The notes under the pieces are model-generated. The model saw only the letters and a list, made by a program, of their open reading frames with translations, was not told the origin of the DNA and searched no databases. A stretch of DNA of 64,000 nucleotides, from contig NZ_CP015136.1 of the NCBI RefSeq assembly GCF_001618865.1, positions 62,001 to 126,000 on the forward strand, in the 5' to 3' direction. The stretch is from Luteitalea pratensis (GTDB lineage: Bacteria; Acidobacteriota; Vicinamibacteria; Vicinamibacterales; Vicinamibacteraceae). Positions 19,400-28,205 of the stretch are shown here, one piece after another (positions within the stretch are counted from its first letter, which is position 1; every line of letters starts with the position of its first letter). The position numbers and the translations under genes are program-made.

Positions 19400-19481
19400 A
19401 GCCTTCAACCTATTCCATTCAGCAATTCCAATAGTTTATAGCCTATTGATTATATAAATTTCAATAGTCTGTGGGCTATTT
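19396..19481 (-). promoter_or_regulatory. Promoter with three phased operators of the HTH-Fic operon
   Basis: On the minus strand a -35 box TTGAAA (19459-19464) and a -10 box TATAAA (19435-19440) are 18 bases apart in a locally AT-rich stretch. Three dyads of form CAATAG-N8-CTATTG occur: 19462-19481 (11 of 12 positions), 19429-19448 (perfect) and 19396-19415 (weaker, 9 of 12). Their centres lie at 19471.5, 19438.5 and 19405.5, exactly 33 bp apart, about three helical turns. The first overlaps the -35 box, the second encloses the -10 box and the third covers the HTH start codon. This is the layout expected for tight autorepression by the HTH protein. Confidence 0.75.
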
Positions 19482-19583
19482 AAACGTCGGGCATTCAGCT
19501 GAGGGCAGGGAAAGCACTATCCGCGTAACCGCCAAGCCGTCCAGCAAAGGGGCGCGGGCGACGAGATCAATTGCTTGGCAGCG

Positions 19584-20225
19584 TCAGTCGACCGGCGACG
19601 AACTCATCACGACATCCTTCCGAACGGTCGTTCGCCAGTTCCCCTTGACGCTCACCTCGAGGACGGCAAACGGGCCAGGATCGAACGCAGGAAGCCGCAC
19701 GATCGCATCGCGACCCCTGGTCCACGGCGCCCACACGTGACGGCCATCCCGGACCTGCAGACGTGCCCACCCATCCGTGGCCAGCGGCTGGCCATCAGGT
19801 GCCCGAGGCGAAGTGACAAGCGTGGTCCAGGGCCGGCAAGCGTCCGACGTCCGAGCATGCGCTCCGGCCTCACGACGTGGCTGCCCGGTCGGTACTGCCC
19901 GATCCGGACAGCCCCGACCTGCATACGCTGGCCATCCTTTATCGGAACATTCATCACCGCCCGCTCGACCAGGTCGAACGACACGGAGCCTGTATTACCC
20001 AAGGCCACGGAACGCACCTCGTTCGAGCCATCGGAGACCAGAAGCAGCATCGCTTCCAACTCGAAGCTGCGGGTGTCGTACACGGCAAGCCGCTGGTCGT
20101 TGATGACGAACCCGACCTTGCGGCTGTCTGGCGACCACACGATCGCCCGGCTCCAGTCCGCGTCCGGAGCCAGCGCCATAACCTCGTGCGGTCGCTCGCC
20201 GGGACGGGCGATGTAGAGGTGATCT
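19584..20225 (-). pseudogene. Propeller-like protein remnant, 5' truncated and frameshifted
   Basis: The coding frame enters from about 20225 (DHLYIARPGERPHEVMALAP) and continues with a TolB-type segment (VWSPDSRKVGFVINDQRLAVYD). Near 19825 the frame shifts by one, and the other frame carries on as TTLVTSPRAPDGQPLATDGW and ends VSVKGNWRTTVRKDVVMSSSP with a stop at 19584-19586. There is no start: the reading frame is cut where the oppositely oriented MFS remnant begins. An ATG at 20179 could start a shorter product. I read it as the 3' part of a lost gene. Confidence 0.6.
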
Positions 20226-20226
20226 G

Positions 20227-20694
20227 CTGGGCGGCGTGGTGACAGACCGGCTGGCTTCGCGCTATGGCCTGCGCGTGGGGCGATGCGGCCTTGGTGCGGT
20301 GTCGTACCTCATCGCGGGCGGCGCATTGCTGGCCGCCGCCCGCTCGTCGTCGCCCGTCGCAGCGGCCGTTCTGATCGCGGCAGCGACCGGGATGACCATG
20401 TTTACGCTCGGTGCCGCGTGGGCGACCGTGATCGAGGTCGGACGTAACCAGGTGGGCGTCGTGGGTGCGACGATGAACTCGCTCGGAAACCTGGCTGCGA
20501 TGCTGAACCCGCTGATCGTGGCGTACTCAGTGCAGTGGTTCGGCAGCTGGGACGTGCCGCTGTATCTGATGGGCATATTCTTCTTGGTGGGCGCCGCCTG
20601 CTGGTTGATGGTGGACCCGGAGCGGCCGGTGTTCGACGAGAGCCAGGCGCCCTCGTCCCTGGTGCGTTCGGCCGCGACGTTGGCCGATCCTTGA
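20227..20694 (+). pseudogene. MFS transporter remnant, C-terminal part only
   Basis: The frame starts at the intracellular MFS signature LLGGVVTDRLASRYGLRVGR, which normally lies mid-protein, and continues through about five helices of an ACS/anion-symporter-like MFS carrier (NSLGNLAAMLNPLIVAYSVQ). The N-terminal half is missing. GTG 20236 could start a 152-residue product but this would not be a working transporter. The stop is 12 bases before the intact SDR gene, so the pair was probably an operon. Confidence 0.75.
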
Positions 20695-20706
20695 AGGAGT
20701 CATGTT

Positions 20707-21501
20707 GTGGAGCTGAACCTGCGAGGCAAGGTCGCCGTGGTCACCGGTGCGAGCAAGGGCATCGGTCTGGCGATCACCAGGGCACTGGTCGCCGAGGGCG
20801 CGCGCGTGATCGCTGGCGCGCGCGACGTTGGCGGTGAACTCGGCGCGCTGGCGTCACACGATGCCGTTCGCGCGGTGTCAGTCGATCTCTCCACGCCCGA
20901 TGGGCCCAAGGCGCTGGTTGCTCGCGCAGAGGAATTCGACCGGCTCGACATCCTCGTGAACAACGTGGGGGCGGTTGCCGTGCGCCTCGATGGGTTCACG
21001 AGCGTCACCGACGACCAGTGGCTCTCATCGCTGAACCTGAACTTCATGGCGGCCGTGCGGACAACGCGTGCCGCGCTGACGCCGATGCTGGCACGGGGCG
21101 GCGGCACCATCGTGACCGTCAGCTCGGTCAATTCCTTCCTTCCCGATCCGGGCGTCATCGACTACTGCGCGGCGAAGGCAGCGCTGACAAACTTCTCGAA
21201 GGCGCTGTCCAAGGAAGTCGGGCCCCGTGGAGTTCGGATGAATACCGTGAGCCCCGGCCCGGTCGAGACGGCGCTGTGGCTCGGTCCGGAAGGAGTGGCG
21301 GCGACCGTTGCGAAGGCGTCGGGTGTGGATCCCGAGACTGCTCGCCAGCACGTCGTCGCATCACAAGGAGGCTTCGTGACGGGCCGCTTCACACGCCCCG
21401 ACGAAGTCGCCGATCTGGTGCTCTTTCTAGCCAGCGATCGCTCGGGGAACATCACGGGCGCGGACTTCGTGATCGACGGCGGCCTGATCAAGACGCTGTG
21501 A
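20707..21501 (+). CDS. Short-chain dehydrogenase/reductase
   Basis: An intact 264-residue SDR. The start is GTG 20707, preceded by gaaggag at 20693-20699; a nearby ATG is out of frame. Motifs: TGASKGIG (13-20), NNVG (85-88), SS at 139-140, Tyr153/Lys157. The C-terminus has SDRSGNITGADFVIDGG, as in FabG-like NADP(H) oxidoreductases. It was probably co-transcribed with the MFS carrier whose remnant lies just upstream, suggesting uptake and oxidation of a small carbohydrate or acid. The substrate is not predictable. Confidence 0.9.
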   Translation: MELNLRGKVAVVTGASKGIGLAITRALVAEGARVIAGARDVGGELGALASHDAVRAVSVDLSTPDGPKALVARAEEFDRLDILVNNVGAVAVRLDGFTSVTDDQWLSSLNLNFMAAVRTTRAALTPMLARGGGTIVTVSSVNSFLPDPGVIDYCAAKAALTNFSKALSKEVGPRGVRMNTVSPGPVETALWLGPEGVAATVAKASGVDPETARQHVVASQGGFVTGRFTRPDEVADLVLFLASDRSGNITGADFVIDGGLIKTL

Positions 21502-21599
21502 CAACGCCTAGTCGGTGAGCGCCCGCGCCTTGCGCAGCGAGATGCCGACGGTCGCTCGCCAGCGCCAAGACCGGTGAATTAGGCGCGGCAGCTCTGTCG

Positions 21600-22065
21600 C
21601 GACCTCGTGTTCGTAGGCGGACATTTCGACGAGTATCAGCGGCTCGGCGCTGCGGCCATCGACGTGCTGGGCGACGTCACGCCGTCGATCGAGCGCATGT
21701 CCATCGACGAGGCCTTCGCCGACGGCGCAGGCTGCATGCATCCCTTCGGTTCGCCGGCAGAGATCGCAGGGATCCGGTCGGCGAGGTGATGGAGAATCAC
21801 CCTGACGAGAAGACGATTTCGCTCTTGGCGATCTCGGTGTCACATCTCGAGAAGCAGTCGATCGTTCAACTGGAGCTGCCGATTGCGCGTCCGACGAGGG
21901 ACGCCGTCCTGGCACGAAGAAGGGCGTGGCGCGATCGCGCGCAGACCAGGCCACCGACGCCATCAAGCGCTTCGGAGGGCAAGCCGTCGATTACGGTTCA
22001 GCGCTGCAAAGCGTGCGTCAGTGCCAGAGGAGTTCCGACGTCTTGCTGAACGAGAGCTGTGAATG
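21600..22065 (+). pseudogene. DNA polymerase IV (dinB) remnant
   Basis: Pieces of a Y-family polymerase are recognisable. 21607-21786 reads VFVGGHFDEYQRLGAAAIDV then ERMSIDEAFADGAGC, the catalytic SIDEAF palm motif. After a large internal loss, 21786-21890 reads HPDEKTISLLAISVSHLEKQ from the C-terminal little-finger region. The frame then shifts, and 21893-22065 continues as RRPGTKKGVARSRADQATDA to the Pol IV tail (EEFRRLAEREL in a third frame). The segment just upstream (RSEMPTVARQRQD at about 21540) may be more of the N-terminus. The gene cannot make a working polymerase. Confidence 0.75.
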
Positions 22066-22084
22066 AGCCATGAAGCGATCATCT

Positions 22085-22350
22085 CGCGACGCTGCATGGC
22101 TGACCCGTGCGTTCCCGACATCTCTGGAAGAAGGCGTGAGTCTTGGCTACGAGCGCCGTGCCGTCCGCAATCGTCATGCGATCGATGGCGCGAGCGTTCC
22201 GCCGCATGTCGAGCTCTCATTGGCGTCGGTCGCCGCGCGAGATCTCGACGTACGCGTTCACTGTTCCGTCGGCGTTGCTCGGAGGCGTATCGCGCCAGAC
22301 GTGCCTGGCGTGAGGGTGCGCGGCGCTCTCGTCGCCAACCGCGGATGCTA
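22085..22350 (-). pseudogene. Possible inorganic-pyrophosphatase-like fragment
   Basis: Minus-strand translation from about 22350 gives the end of a possible signal peptide (LASAVGDESA), then HPHARHVWRDTPP and NAYVEISRGDRRQ, a stop codon, and ELDMRRNARAIDRM. This resembles the N-terminal strand of soluble inorganic pyrophosphatases (xAYxEIxxGxxxKWExD), with the tryptophan codon turned into TGA. Beyond DRM the similarity stops. The assignment rests on about 45 residues recalled from the family and is tentative. Confidence 0.35.
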
Positions 22351-22427
22351 GGATCGCGGTCCACCGGTGACGGCCCGAGTCTCAGCCCAGAGCTCTGGCT
22401 GCACACCGTCGATTCCGCGGGGGAGTC

Positions 22428-23495
22428 ATGGCGAGCACGAACACACCTGAGCCGACGATGTTCATCTCCACCGATGCACTGCTCGGGCACTGGCAGGGCC
22501 ACCGCCGACTGACGCGGCGGGTCATCGAGATGTTCCCCGACGACCAGCTGTTCACGTTCTCGATCGGCGGCATGAGGACATTCGGGGACCTCGCCAACGA
22601 ACTGCTCAGCACGGCTGGACCAATGGCGCACGGGTTGGCGACGCTCGAGTGGGGCGGCTACGCGCCGCCGAAGTCAACGTCGAAGGCCGAGATCCTTCGG
22701 CTCTGGGACGAGGGCACGACCGCCGACGCCGAAAGCCCACGTGCTGAGCGACGCCGAGCGTCAGTCCCTGGCCGGGCGTTCACGACGCTGCCACCCGTAC
22801 ACCAGCGTGTGCTGCGTGAACGTCTGCGTCGGATCAGCTTCCTTGATGGGATGCCCAACACGGCGCTGACGTCGACGGTCGATCCGGATGCACCAGCGCC
22901 TGTGTACGACCTGACGATCCGCGCCGGCGTGCTGCACGAGAACGTGTCCGAGCTCCTCACCAACAAGGAACGCACCTGCTTCGACTTCGACGGGTCGGCG
23001 CGGACGGTCGTGATCGGGGCTGGCACGCTCGAAGCCATCGTGTAGGTGCTGCTCCACGAAGCGACCCACATGGTCAACAGTGCGTTGGGTCTGACGCCGG
23101 CCGCAGGCCCTCGTCCCCAGGCTGATGCAGAACTGCTGACGACTGGTGTGTGGACGGACAGGCTGACCATTGCGAGCGCTTACGCGAACCCGCTGCTGGA
23201 CGGGCTGGCATATCGCCGCGGCGGCCGTCCCATCCCCGTCTCGGACGCGCAGAACGTGTACGGCGTGCTACAGCGAACACCATTCGTGTCGCTGTACCGC
23301 AGCAGCAATTGGCACGACGATGTGGCCGAGCTGGTGGCGTGGCACCACTTCACGAGCCGCATGGGTCAGAGGTACCGCATCGTGCTGCGCGAGCGAGACC
23401 AGGATGTGTTCGTCTACGAGCCAATGGCGTCTCCACTCGTCCAGCGCCGGCTGCGGCTGCTGACGCCGATGTACGAGGCCCCGCCTGTGTGTGAA
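22428..23495 (+). pseudogene. Chimeric remnant: DinB-fold domain joined to HEATH metallopeptidase-like gene with in-frame TAG
   Basis: 22428-22727 encodes the first half of a DinB/YfiT four-helix-bundle protein (STDALLGHWQGHRRLTRRVI, FTFSIGGMRTFGDLANELL). It then runs into a different gene. Residues LSDAERQSLA are in one frame and GRAFTTLPPVHQRVLRERL in another (shift near 22765), continuing ISFLDGMPNTALTSTVDPDA. At 23043-23045 an in-frame TAG interrupts GAGTLEAIV, and the same frame resumes with VLLHEATHMVNSALGL, a zinc-protease HExxH motif (His at 23055), to about 23495. A deletion fused the two genes, and point changes then broke the peptidase. A 205-residue product could still be made from ATG 22428. 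Confidence 0.65.
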
Positions 23496-23627
23496 GCGCA
23501 CGTCGGGCTCGGCTCATTCACAAACCGGAGTTCGGCAAAGGGGACTCATGAAACAGAATCCGCCTGCGTCGCCCCTTGCCGGCGACGCCGTCAGGGGCGC
23601 AGGTCGCCGCTGGGCCATGCGAGAGGT

Positions 23628-24056
23628 TTACCGCTCGTCGCCGATGACGTGAACGACGACCGATCGGGTGTGCGGTACTCGTCGGTGCTCCCACACGTAG
23701 ATCCCCTGCCAGGTGCCGAGGCACAACCGTCCACCAGACACCGGCACGCTCAGGTTCACCGTCGTGAGCGCCGTCCTCACATGCGCTGGCATGTCGTCGT
23801 CGCCCTCTGCGGTGTGGACGAAGAGCGCATCGCCGTCCGGCACCAGCCGCGCGAAGAACCGCTCGAAGTCACGACGCACGTCGGGGTCGGCGTTCTCCTG
23901 GATCAGCAGCGAGGCGGAGGTGTGCTGCAGGTGGAGCGTGCAGAGGCCCGTCTGCACGCCTGCCTGCGCGACCCGCCCCTGGACGTCGCGCGTGATCTCG
24001 TGGAACCCGCGGCCCTTCGTCGCAACCTTCAGCGTGACGAGCGTCTGGCGCATCAT
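23628..24056 (-). CDS. YjbQ/UPF0047 family protein
   Basis: A 142-residue protein from ATG 24056 (another ATG follows at 24053). It contains the family's hallmark blocks GRGFHEITRDVQGRV, TLHLQHTSASLLIQENADP, DMPAHVRTALTT and LGTWQGIYVWEHR. The compact trimeric fold has been linked to thiamine phosphate synthase activity in some bacteria, but the physiological role is unsettled. The protein is soluble and cytoplasmic. The gene is intact among remnants and stands alone. Confidence 0.92.
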   Translation of the reverse strand: MMRQTLVTLKVATKGRGFHEITRDVQGRVAQAGVQTGLCTLHLQHTSASLLIQENADPDVRRDFERFFARLVPDGDALFVHTAEGDDDMPAHVRTALTTVNLSVPVSGGRLCLGTWQGIYVWEHRRVPHTRSVVVHVIGDER

Positions 24057-24294
24057 CTGCCCGGAAATGTTACGCCGTTGACCAACGGGAGAGCCCGACC
24101 GCAAGCGGTGAGGGTCGACTGGCCGCCCGACGCCGCTCGGAATGCATCTCCGTCACTGGTTGGCCGCCCCCCCGGCGCGCAGACGTGTTCGCACGCTGAA
24201 CCTCGGTCGGCAGTTCAGCTGCGCGAGTGACCGCCAGCCCTGCGCCGCCTCATGCTACGCTCGCGACTCCCAGACACGAGGCGAGCCGATCAGC

Positions 24295-25353
24295 ATGTCC
24301 ATCACCAGACGCCAATTCGGACGAGTCGCACTCGCGGGTGTCCCCGCCCTCGGCGTGGCACTACGCGGGACCGTTGCAGCAGCCGGCGCGCAGGCAGCCG
24401 CGCCGATGTCGCGCTGGGCCGGCGTGCAGGTGGGGCTCAACGTGCCCTACAGTCTCGGTCTCGGCAACAACATCCCCGCCGAGGACCTTTTGAAGCACCT
24501 GGTCGATCTCGGCGTCGGCTCGGTCGAACTGCGCGCGCAGCCGGTCGAGCATTTCCTCGGATCGCCCACGGTGCGCGCCGCCGCAGAGGCCGCCAAGGCG
24601 CGCGAGGCAGCCCGCGCGGTGGGCCAGGTAGTGCCGACACCACAGCAGATGGCGCAGGGTGGCCTCGGAAGCGGACGGACGCAGACGCCCGAGCAGGTCG
24701 CCGCGGCACGCACGCAGGCGGACGAGGTCCGTAAGTGGCGCCTTTCAGTCTCGTCCAGCCGCGTGAAGGAGCTGCGGCAGCTGTACGCAAAGGCCGGTGT
24801 CCTGATCGACGTGCTGAAGGTGGACGACGTCTATGCGGTCTCGGACGAGGAACTCGACTACTTCTTCGAGATGGCGCGCGACCTCGGCGCTCGAGCCATC
24901 TCGAGTGAACTGCCGCAGGCGCGCAGCGACACGAAGCGCATCGGCGCCTTTGCCGACAAGCACAAGGTCTTCATGGCCTACCACCACCACGCGCAAGGGA
25001 CGGTCGCGCTCTACGAGGAGATCTTCGGCGAGGCGCGGTACAACGGCGCCAACATCGACATCGGCCACTGGACGGCGACGCACAACCAGTCTCCGCTGCC
25101 TTTCATCACCAAACACGTCGATCGTATCCCGCACATCCACGTCAAGGACCGGCAGCTCGGGAGCAACGGCGGGCAGAACATGCCGTTCGGCCAGGGCGAC
25201 ACCCCCGTCCGCCAGACCTTGCAGGCGATCCGCGACGGCAAGTGGGACATCCGGCCGATTCTCGAGTTCGAATATCGCGTCCCCGAGGGCTCGACGCGTC
25301 CGGCCGAGATCCGCAAGAGCTTCGAGTACTGCCGCGACGCGTTGCTGGCCTGA
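24295..25353 (+). CDS. Tat-exported sugar phosphate isomerase/epimerase-like TIM-barrel protein
   Basis: A 352-residue protein from ATG 24295. The N-terminus MSITRRQFGRVALAGVPALG is a twin-arginine signal. The mature part is an AP-endonuclease-2 type TIM barrel: VGSVELRAQPVEHFLG, AISSELPQAR, MAYHHHAQG, NGANIDIGHWTATH, PHIHVKDRQ and a final PILEFEYRVPEG. His, Glu and Asp residues in these blocks form the metal site of the family. Tat export implies folding with its metal in the cytoplasm. The substrate is probably a periplasmic sugar derivative. Confidence 0.9.
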   Translation: MSITRRQFGRVALAGVPALGVALRGTVAAAGAQAAAPMSRWAGVQVGLNVPYSLGLGNNIPAEDLLKHLVDLGVGSVELRAQPVEHFLGSPTVRAAAEAAKAREAARAVGQVVPTPQQMAQGGLGSGRTQTPEQVAAARTQADEVRKWRLSVSSSRVKELRQLYAKAGVLIDVLKVDDVYAVSDEELDYFFEMARDLGARAISSELPQARSDTKRIGAFADKHKVFMAYHHHAQGTVALYEEIFGEARYNGANIDIGHWTATHNQSPLPFITKHVDRIPHIHVKDRQLGSNGGQNMPFGQGDTPVRQTLQAIRDGKWDIRPILEFEYRVPEGSTRPAEIRKSFEYCRDALLA

Positions 25354-25419
25354 CAGCACGCGTCGCACGTTCAACCCCTCTGCGATACGCGTGGCAGGCG
25401 GCACCTCGCCGCTGCAGAT

Positions 25420-26645
25420 CTACTGACGGGCGCTCGGCCCGTCGACGCGTCCCACCGATGGCCACCAGCGAACGCTGATGCGACCCCAAAAATAGTCGCT
25501 CGGGACCGCGCCCCAGTGTCGGCTGTCCGAGCTGTTGCGCCGGTGAAGCGCCGTGATAAGCGAAGCCGCCACGGCCATGTTGCCATGAGCAAGCCGGACG
25601 TCTCGGTCTACGCCACTCGCCACCAGCGGCGCCAGGTGCAAATACTGCCGCTTCAGCGGCACGAATTCCACCCGCGCCTCCTTCCGCTGCATCTTGTCCA
25701 GCAGCACGCGTGTCACGACGCCGGAGAGGGCAGCCATGCGACGCTGCTTGAACTGGCGATAGAGCGAGGCACACCGCGCTGTCTTGAAGCGGCGCTCCGC
25801 CTCGTCGAAGCGCCGGTCGCTGGCGGGTGACGGGTCAGACTCGCGGTGCAGGCGCTCCTGGCAGTACCACTCCAACTCCTGGAGGTCGACTCAGGGCCAT
25901 GGGTGCGAACAGCTCTTCGCGGATCACGCTCCAGTAGCGGCCCTCGACGCCATGGAACGGGCGCGGGAGGGCGACGCGCAGCATCCACGGGCCACCGAAA
26001 CAGAGCAACCAGTGGTGGCGCTGCAGGAACGCTCGGAAGTCGATCGGGTTGCGCGCGTGACGAGGTACGTGAACACGTGCGTGTCGGGCTCCTGCGTTAT
26101 CGTGCCGATCGGGAACTTGTCGGGAATAGCCGCAGCACGCGGTCGCGCCCGATGCCGTAGCGCAGATGCGGCAGGTCCACATCGTCGAGGCGCTTGTCGC
26201 CGTCCAGCTCGGTGAAGGACTGCCGCTTGTCGCAAGACGTGCCGAGCCAGAGGCGCGACGGCTCGTCGAGCACCAGGTCGAGCAGCATCAGTCTCGACGC
26301 GAGCGTGCCGATGGGCGCGGGTCTCCTTTTGCGGTTGTCGGGCTCGCCGATGGCTGCGTACAGACGCTTGTGGTGCACATGGTAGAGGCGTCCGCGGTGC
26401 AGCGCGCCCGGACGCACCTCGCGCGCCAGCCCGCTCCCGGTGAGCCGACGCAGGAAGTCGTGCGTCTTCTGGCCGTGCGTGATGCCTGCATACGCGCACT
26501 ACTGCCGCTCAACGAACACGCCCGAGTGCTGCAGCACGAGCAACAGGAAGGCCGCCTGCTTCGGAGTGAACCCTTCCTGCCGCAGTCTCACCTCGTGCAC
26601 TATGTGCTGACGTCTGAGACGTTCCACGATGTGGAGGTCGATCAT
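25420..26645 (-). pseudogene. Large unknown gene, frameshifts and in-frame TAG
   Basis: Starting at ATG 26645, the frame reads MIDLHIVERLRRQHIVHEVR, EGFTPKQAAFLLLVLQHSGV, then a TAG at 26499-26501 directly after FVERQ. It resumes CAYAGITHGQK and, with at least three further frame changes, continues through GALHRGRLYHVHHKRLYAAI, KFPIGTITQEPDTHVFTYLV, HHWLLCFGGPWMLRVALPRP and FKTARCASLYRQFKQRR to a stop at 25420. The assembled protein would be about 400 residues with an N-terminal winged-helix-like part. I recall similar unnamed proteins in mobile regions of other bacteria, but cannot name a function. Its start overlaps the stop of the upstream broken gene (ATGA). Confidence 0.6.
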
Positions 26646-27100
26646 CGGAGGAGTTCCTCTGCGAGTCCACCGCGGGGACCGCTACCCCTGCGGCTGCCTC
26701 CATGACGCCCGGAGAGCCCGCCACCGCGATGGCAGGCGAAGCCGGCGCGTGCCGTGGCGGCGGCATGCCCGCCCCGGTAGTGCGGCGTCGTAACCTTCCA
26801 CGCCGCAGTGCTGGTCGCGTGCCGTGGCGGTCTTCGTACTCGACGCGGCAGTCCGGGAAGTGCGCCTGGTCGTCGAACCACGGCAGGTCGCGCTGGTCGG
26901 CCCATTCGTGCGCCTCGTCGCGTCGCGTAACGATTTCCTCGCGAACGACGCCACTTGTCGATTCCGAAGGCCACTGCGGCCGCCGCCCAACGCGGCGCCA
27001 ATCCAAACCACCTCCTCACGCTCCCTTCGACGTGGAGTTTGCACGGGTTCGCAACCACGGCGTGGAGATCTCGTCCATCCCCGTTCGGAATGTCGAACAT
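26642..27100 (-). pseudogene. Unknown gene upstream of and coupled to the preceding one, frameshifted
   Basis: Joined frames read KWRRSRGNRYATRRDEAHEW, QRDLPWFDDQAHFPDCRVEY, EDRHGTR, then (shift near 26825) VTTPHYRGGHAAATARAGFA and the end GGLAEELLR. The stop (26642-26644) overlaps the next gene's ATG as ATGA, so this was a translationally coupled pair. The DCRVEYEDRHGTR..DVEVTTPHYRG pattern looks like a small nuclease-like or relaxation-like beta core, but that is a guess. The start may lie beyond 27100. Confidence 0.5.
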
Positions 27101-27567
27101 GAGCGTTTATGCAGTCAACTCTCGATTTCCGAAGTCAGCGCCAATAGGACCGTTACATGAGCATGACTGCCGAACCGGAGAAGCAGCCGAATACCGTGCC
27201 AGAGTTGTCGCAGGTCGCGCTCTACAACTGAGCAGCAGGATCTGCACTTCGATGGCTGTCGTCGTTCGTCTCCCTAGCTGAACGCCTGCTTCGTAGAGGT
27301 TGGGGGCCTGCGTCGGAGAATTTCACGCGCGTCGGTTTGAGTCAACGAGATCCCTTCCACCTCGCGAGGGTCCGTTGGTCGGGACTGACAATCGGGAATC
27401 CACATCATGCGAGGCCGACGATCATGGCCTGCCTGCGGACGCCACGTGCCAGGCGATCGCGGGGCAGTGAGAACCGCCTGGATGGTTCATGCCGGCGGTG
27501 ATGGTGGCGACCAGAACTCGGCCTCGAAAGGCCGCCTCGACCCGCTGGGAGCATTCGCGTAAAGTGG
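27101..27567. other. Spacer without a recognised gene
   Basis: About 470 bases with many stops in all frames and no motif seen. It lies between the coupled remnants and the HAD gene. No repeat family found elsewhere in the window occurs here. Confidence 0.4.
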
Positions 27568-27681
27568 ATGACCGGTCCTGCGACCGCGGAGATTCGCGTG
27601 AGGACGGCAGTCACCGACTTTCAGCATCATTTTCGGAAGGCACGCGAGATCGGGATCCTCATCGAATCCGTTTCTGTCTGA
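27568..27681 (+). CDS. Possible 37-codon small ORF upstream of the HAD gene
   Basis: ATG 27568 opens a short frame (TAEIRVRTAVTDFQHHFRKA... ending ILIESVSV) that stops 15 bases before the HAD start. It has no strong ribosome-binding site. Spacing and direction allow it to be a leader peptide or small partner, but chance is equally likely. Confidence 0.25.
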   Translation: MTGPATAEIRVRTAVTDFQHHFRKAREIGILIESVSV

Positions 27682-27696
27682 GAGCTGAAATTCCCT

Positions 27697-28152
27697 ATGG
27701 CTGGAACCGTGGTGTTCTTCGACCTCGGGGACACGCTTGGCGTCGGGCGCGTCGGAGCCGGCGGCAGCATCACGGGGTTCGACCCGTTTCCGTTCGCCAC
27801 GGACATTCTGAAAAGGCTGAAGGATCCACCCCCATCGGGTCTCGGACTCAGGCTCGGTGTGATTTCGAACACGCCCACGGGCACGACGGCCGCCAACATG
27901 GCTGCTGTGCTCGGCGCTGCGGGCGTCCTCGCCTTCTTCGACCCGGCCTTGCTCCTCTACAGCTCCGTGGAAGGCTTGGACAAGACCAAGAAAGCCTTCT
28001 TCACTCTCGCGGCCTCACGCGCGGCAACTTCGCCACAGCGCTGCGTTTTTGTCGGTGAGGATGCGTCGGAGCGGACTGTTGCGTCATCGGCTCATTTTGC
28101 TACCGCGTTCCACCCGCTGCACCTCTTTCACGTCTTGAAGACGATGCCGTGA
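27697..28152 (+). CDS. HAD-superfamily hydrolase
   Basis: A 151-residue HAD-like protein. Motif I is FFDLGDTLG (first Asp as nucleophile; the second acid is replaced by Gly-Asp spacing typical of divergent members), motif II is ISNTPTG, motif III is the lysine pair in LDKTKKAFF, and motif IV is VFVGEDASER. It lacks an evident cap domain and should hydrolyse a small phosphate ester or act as a protein phosphatase. It lies 53 bases upstream of the M4 protease in the same direction. Confidence 0.75.
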   Translation: MAGTVVFFDLGDTLGVGRVGAGGSITGFDPFPFATDILKRLKDPPPSGLGLRLGVISNTPTGTTAANMAAVLGAAGVLAFFDPALLLYSSVEGLDKTKKAFFTLAASRAATSPQRCVFVGEDASERTVASSAHFATAFHPLHLFHVLKTMP

Positions 28153-28205
28153 ACGCATCGCCAGTCGAGACGTAGCAACCTGGCTCTTGCAGGAGACGAA
28201 TCGCC

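Noticed and set aside
23548-23658. 36-codon frame with an aaagggg box between the peptidase remnant and yjbQ
   Set aside because: It runs into the 3' end of yjbQ on the other strand and has no conserved features; more likely chance.
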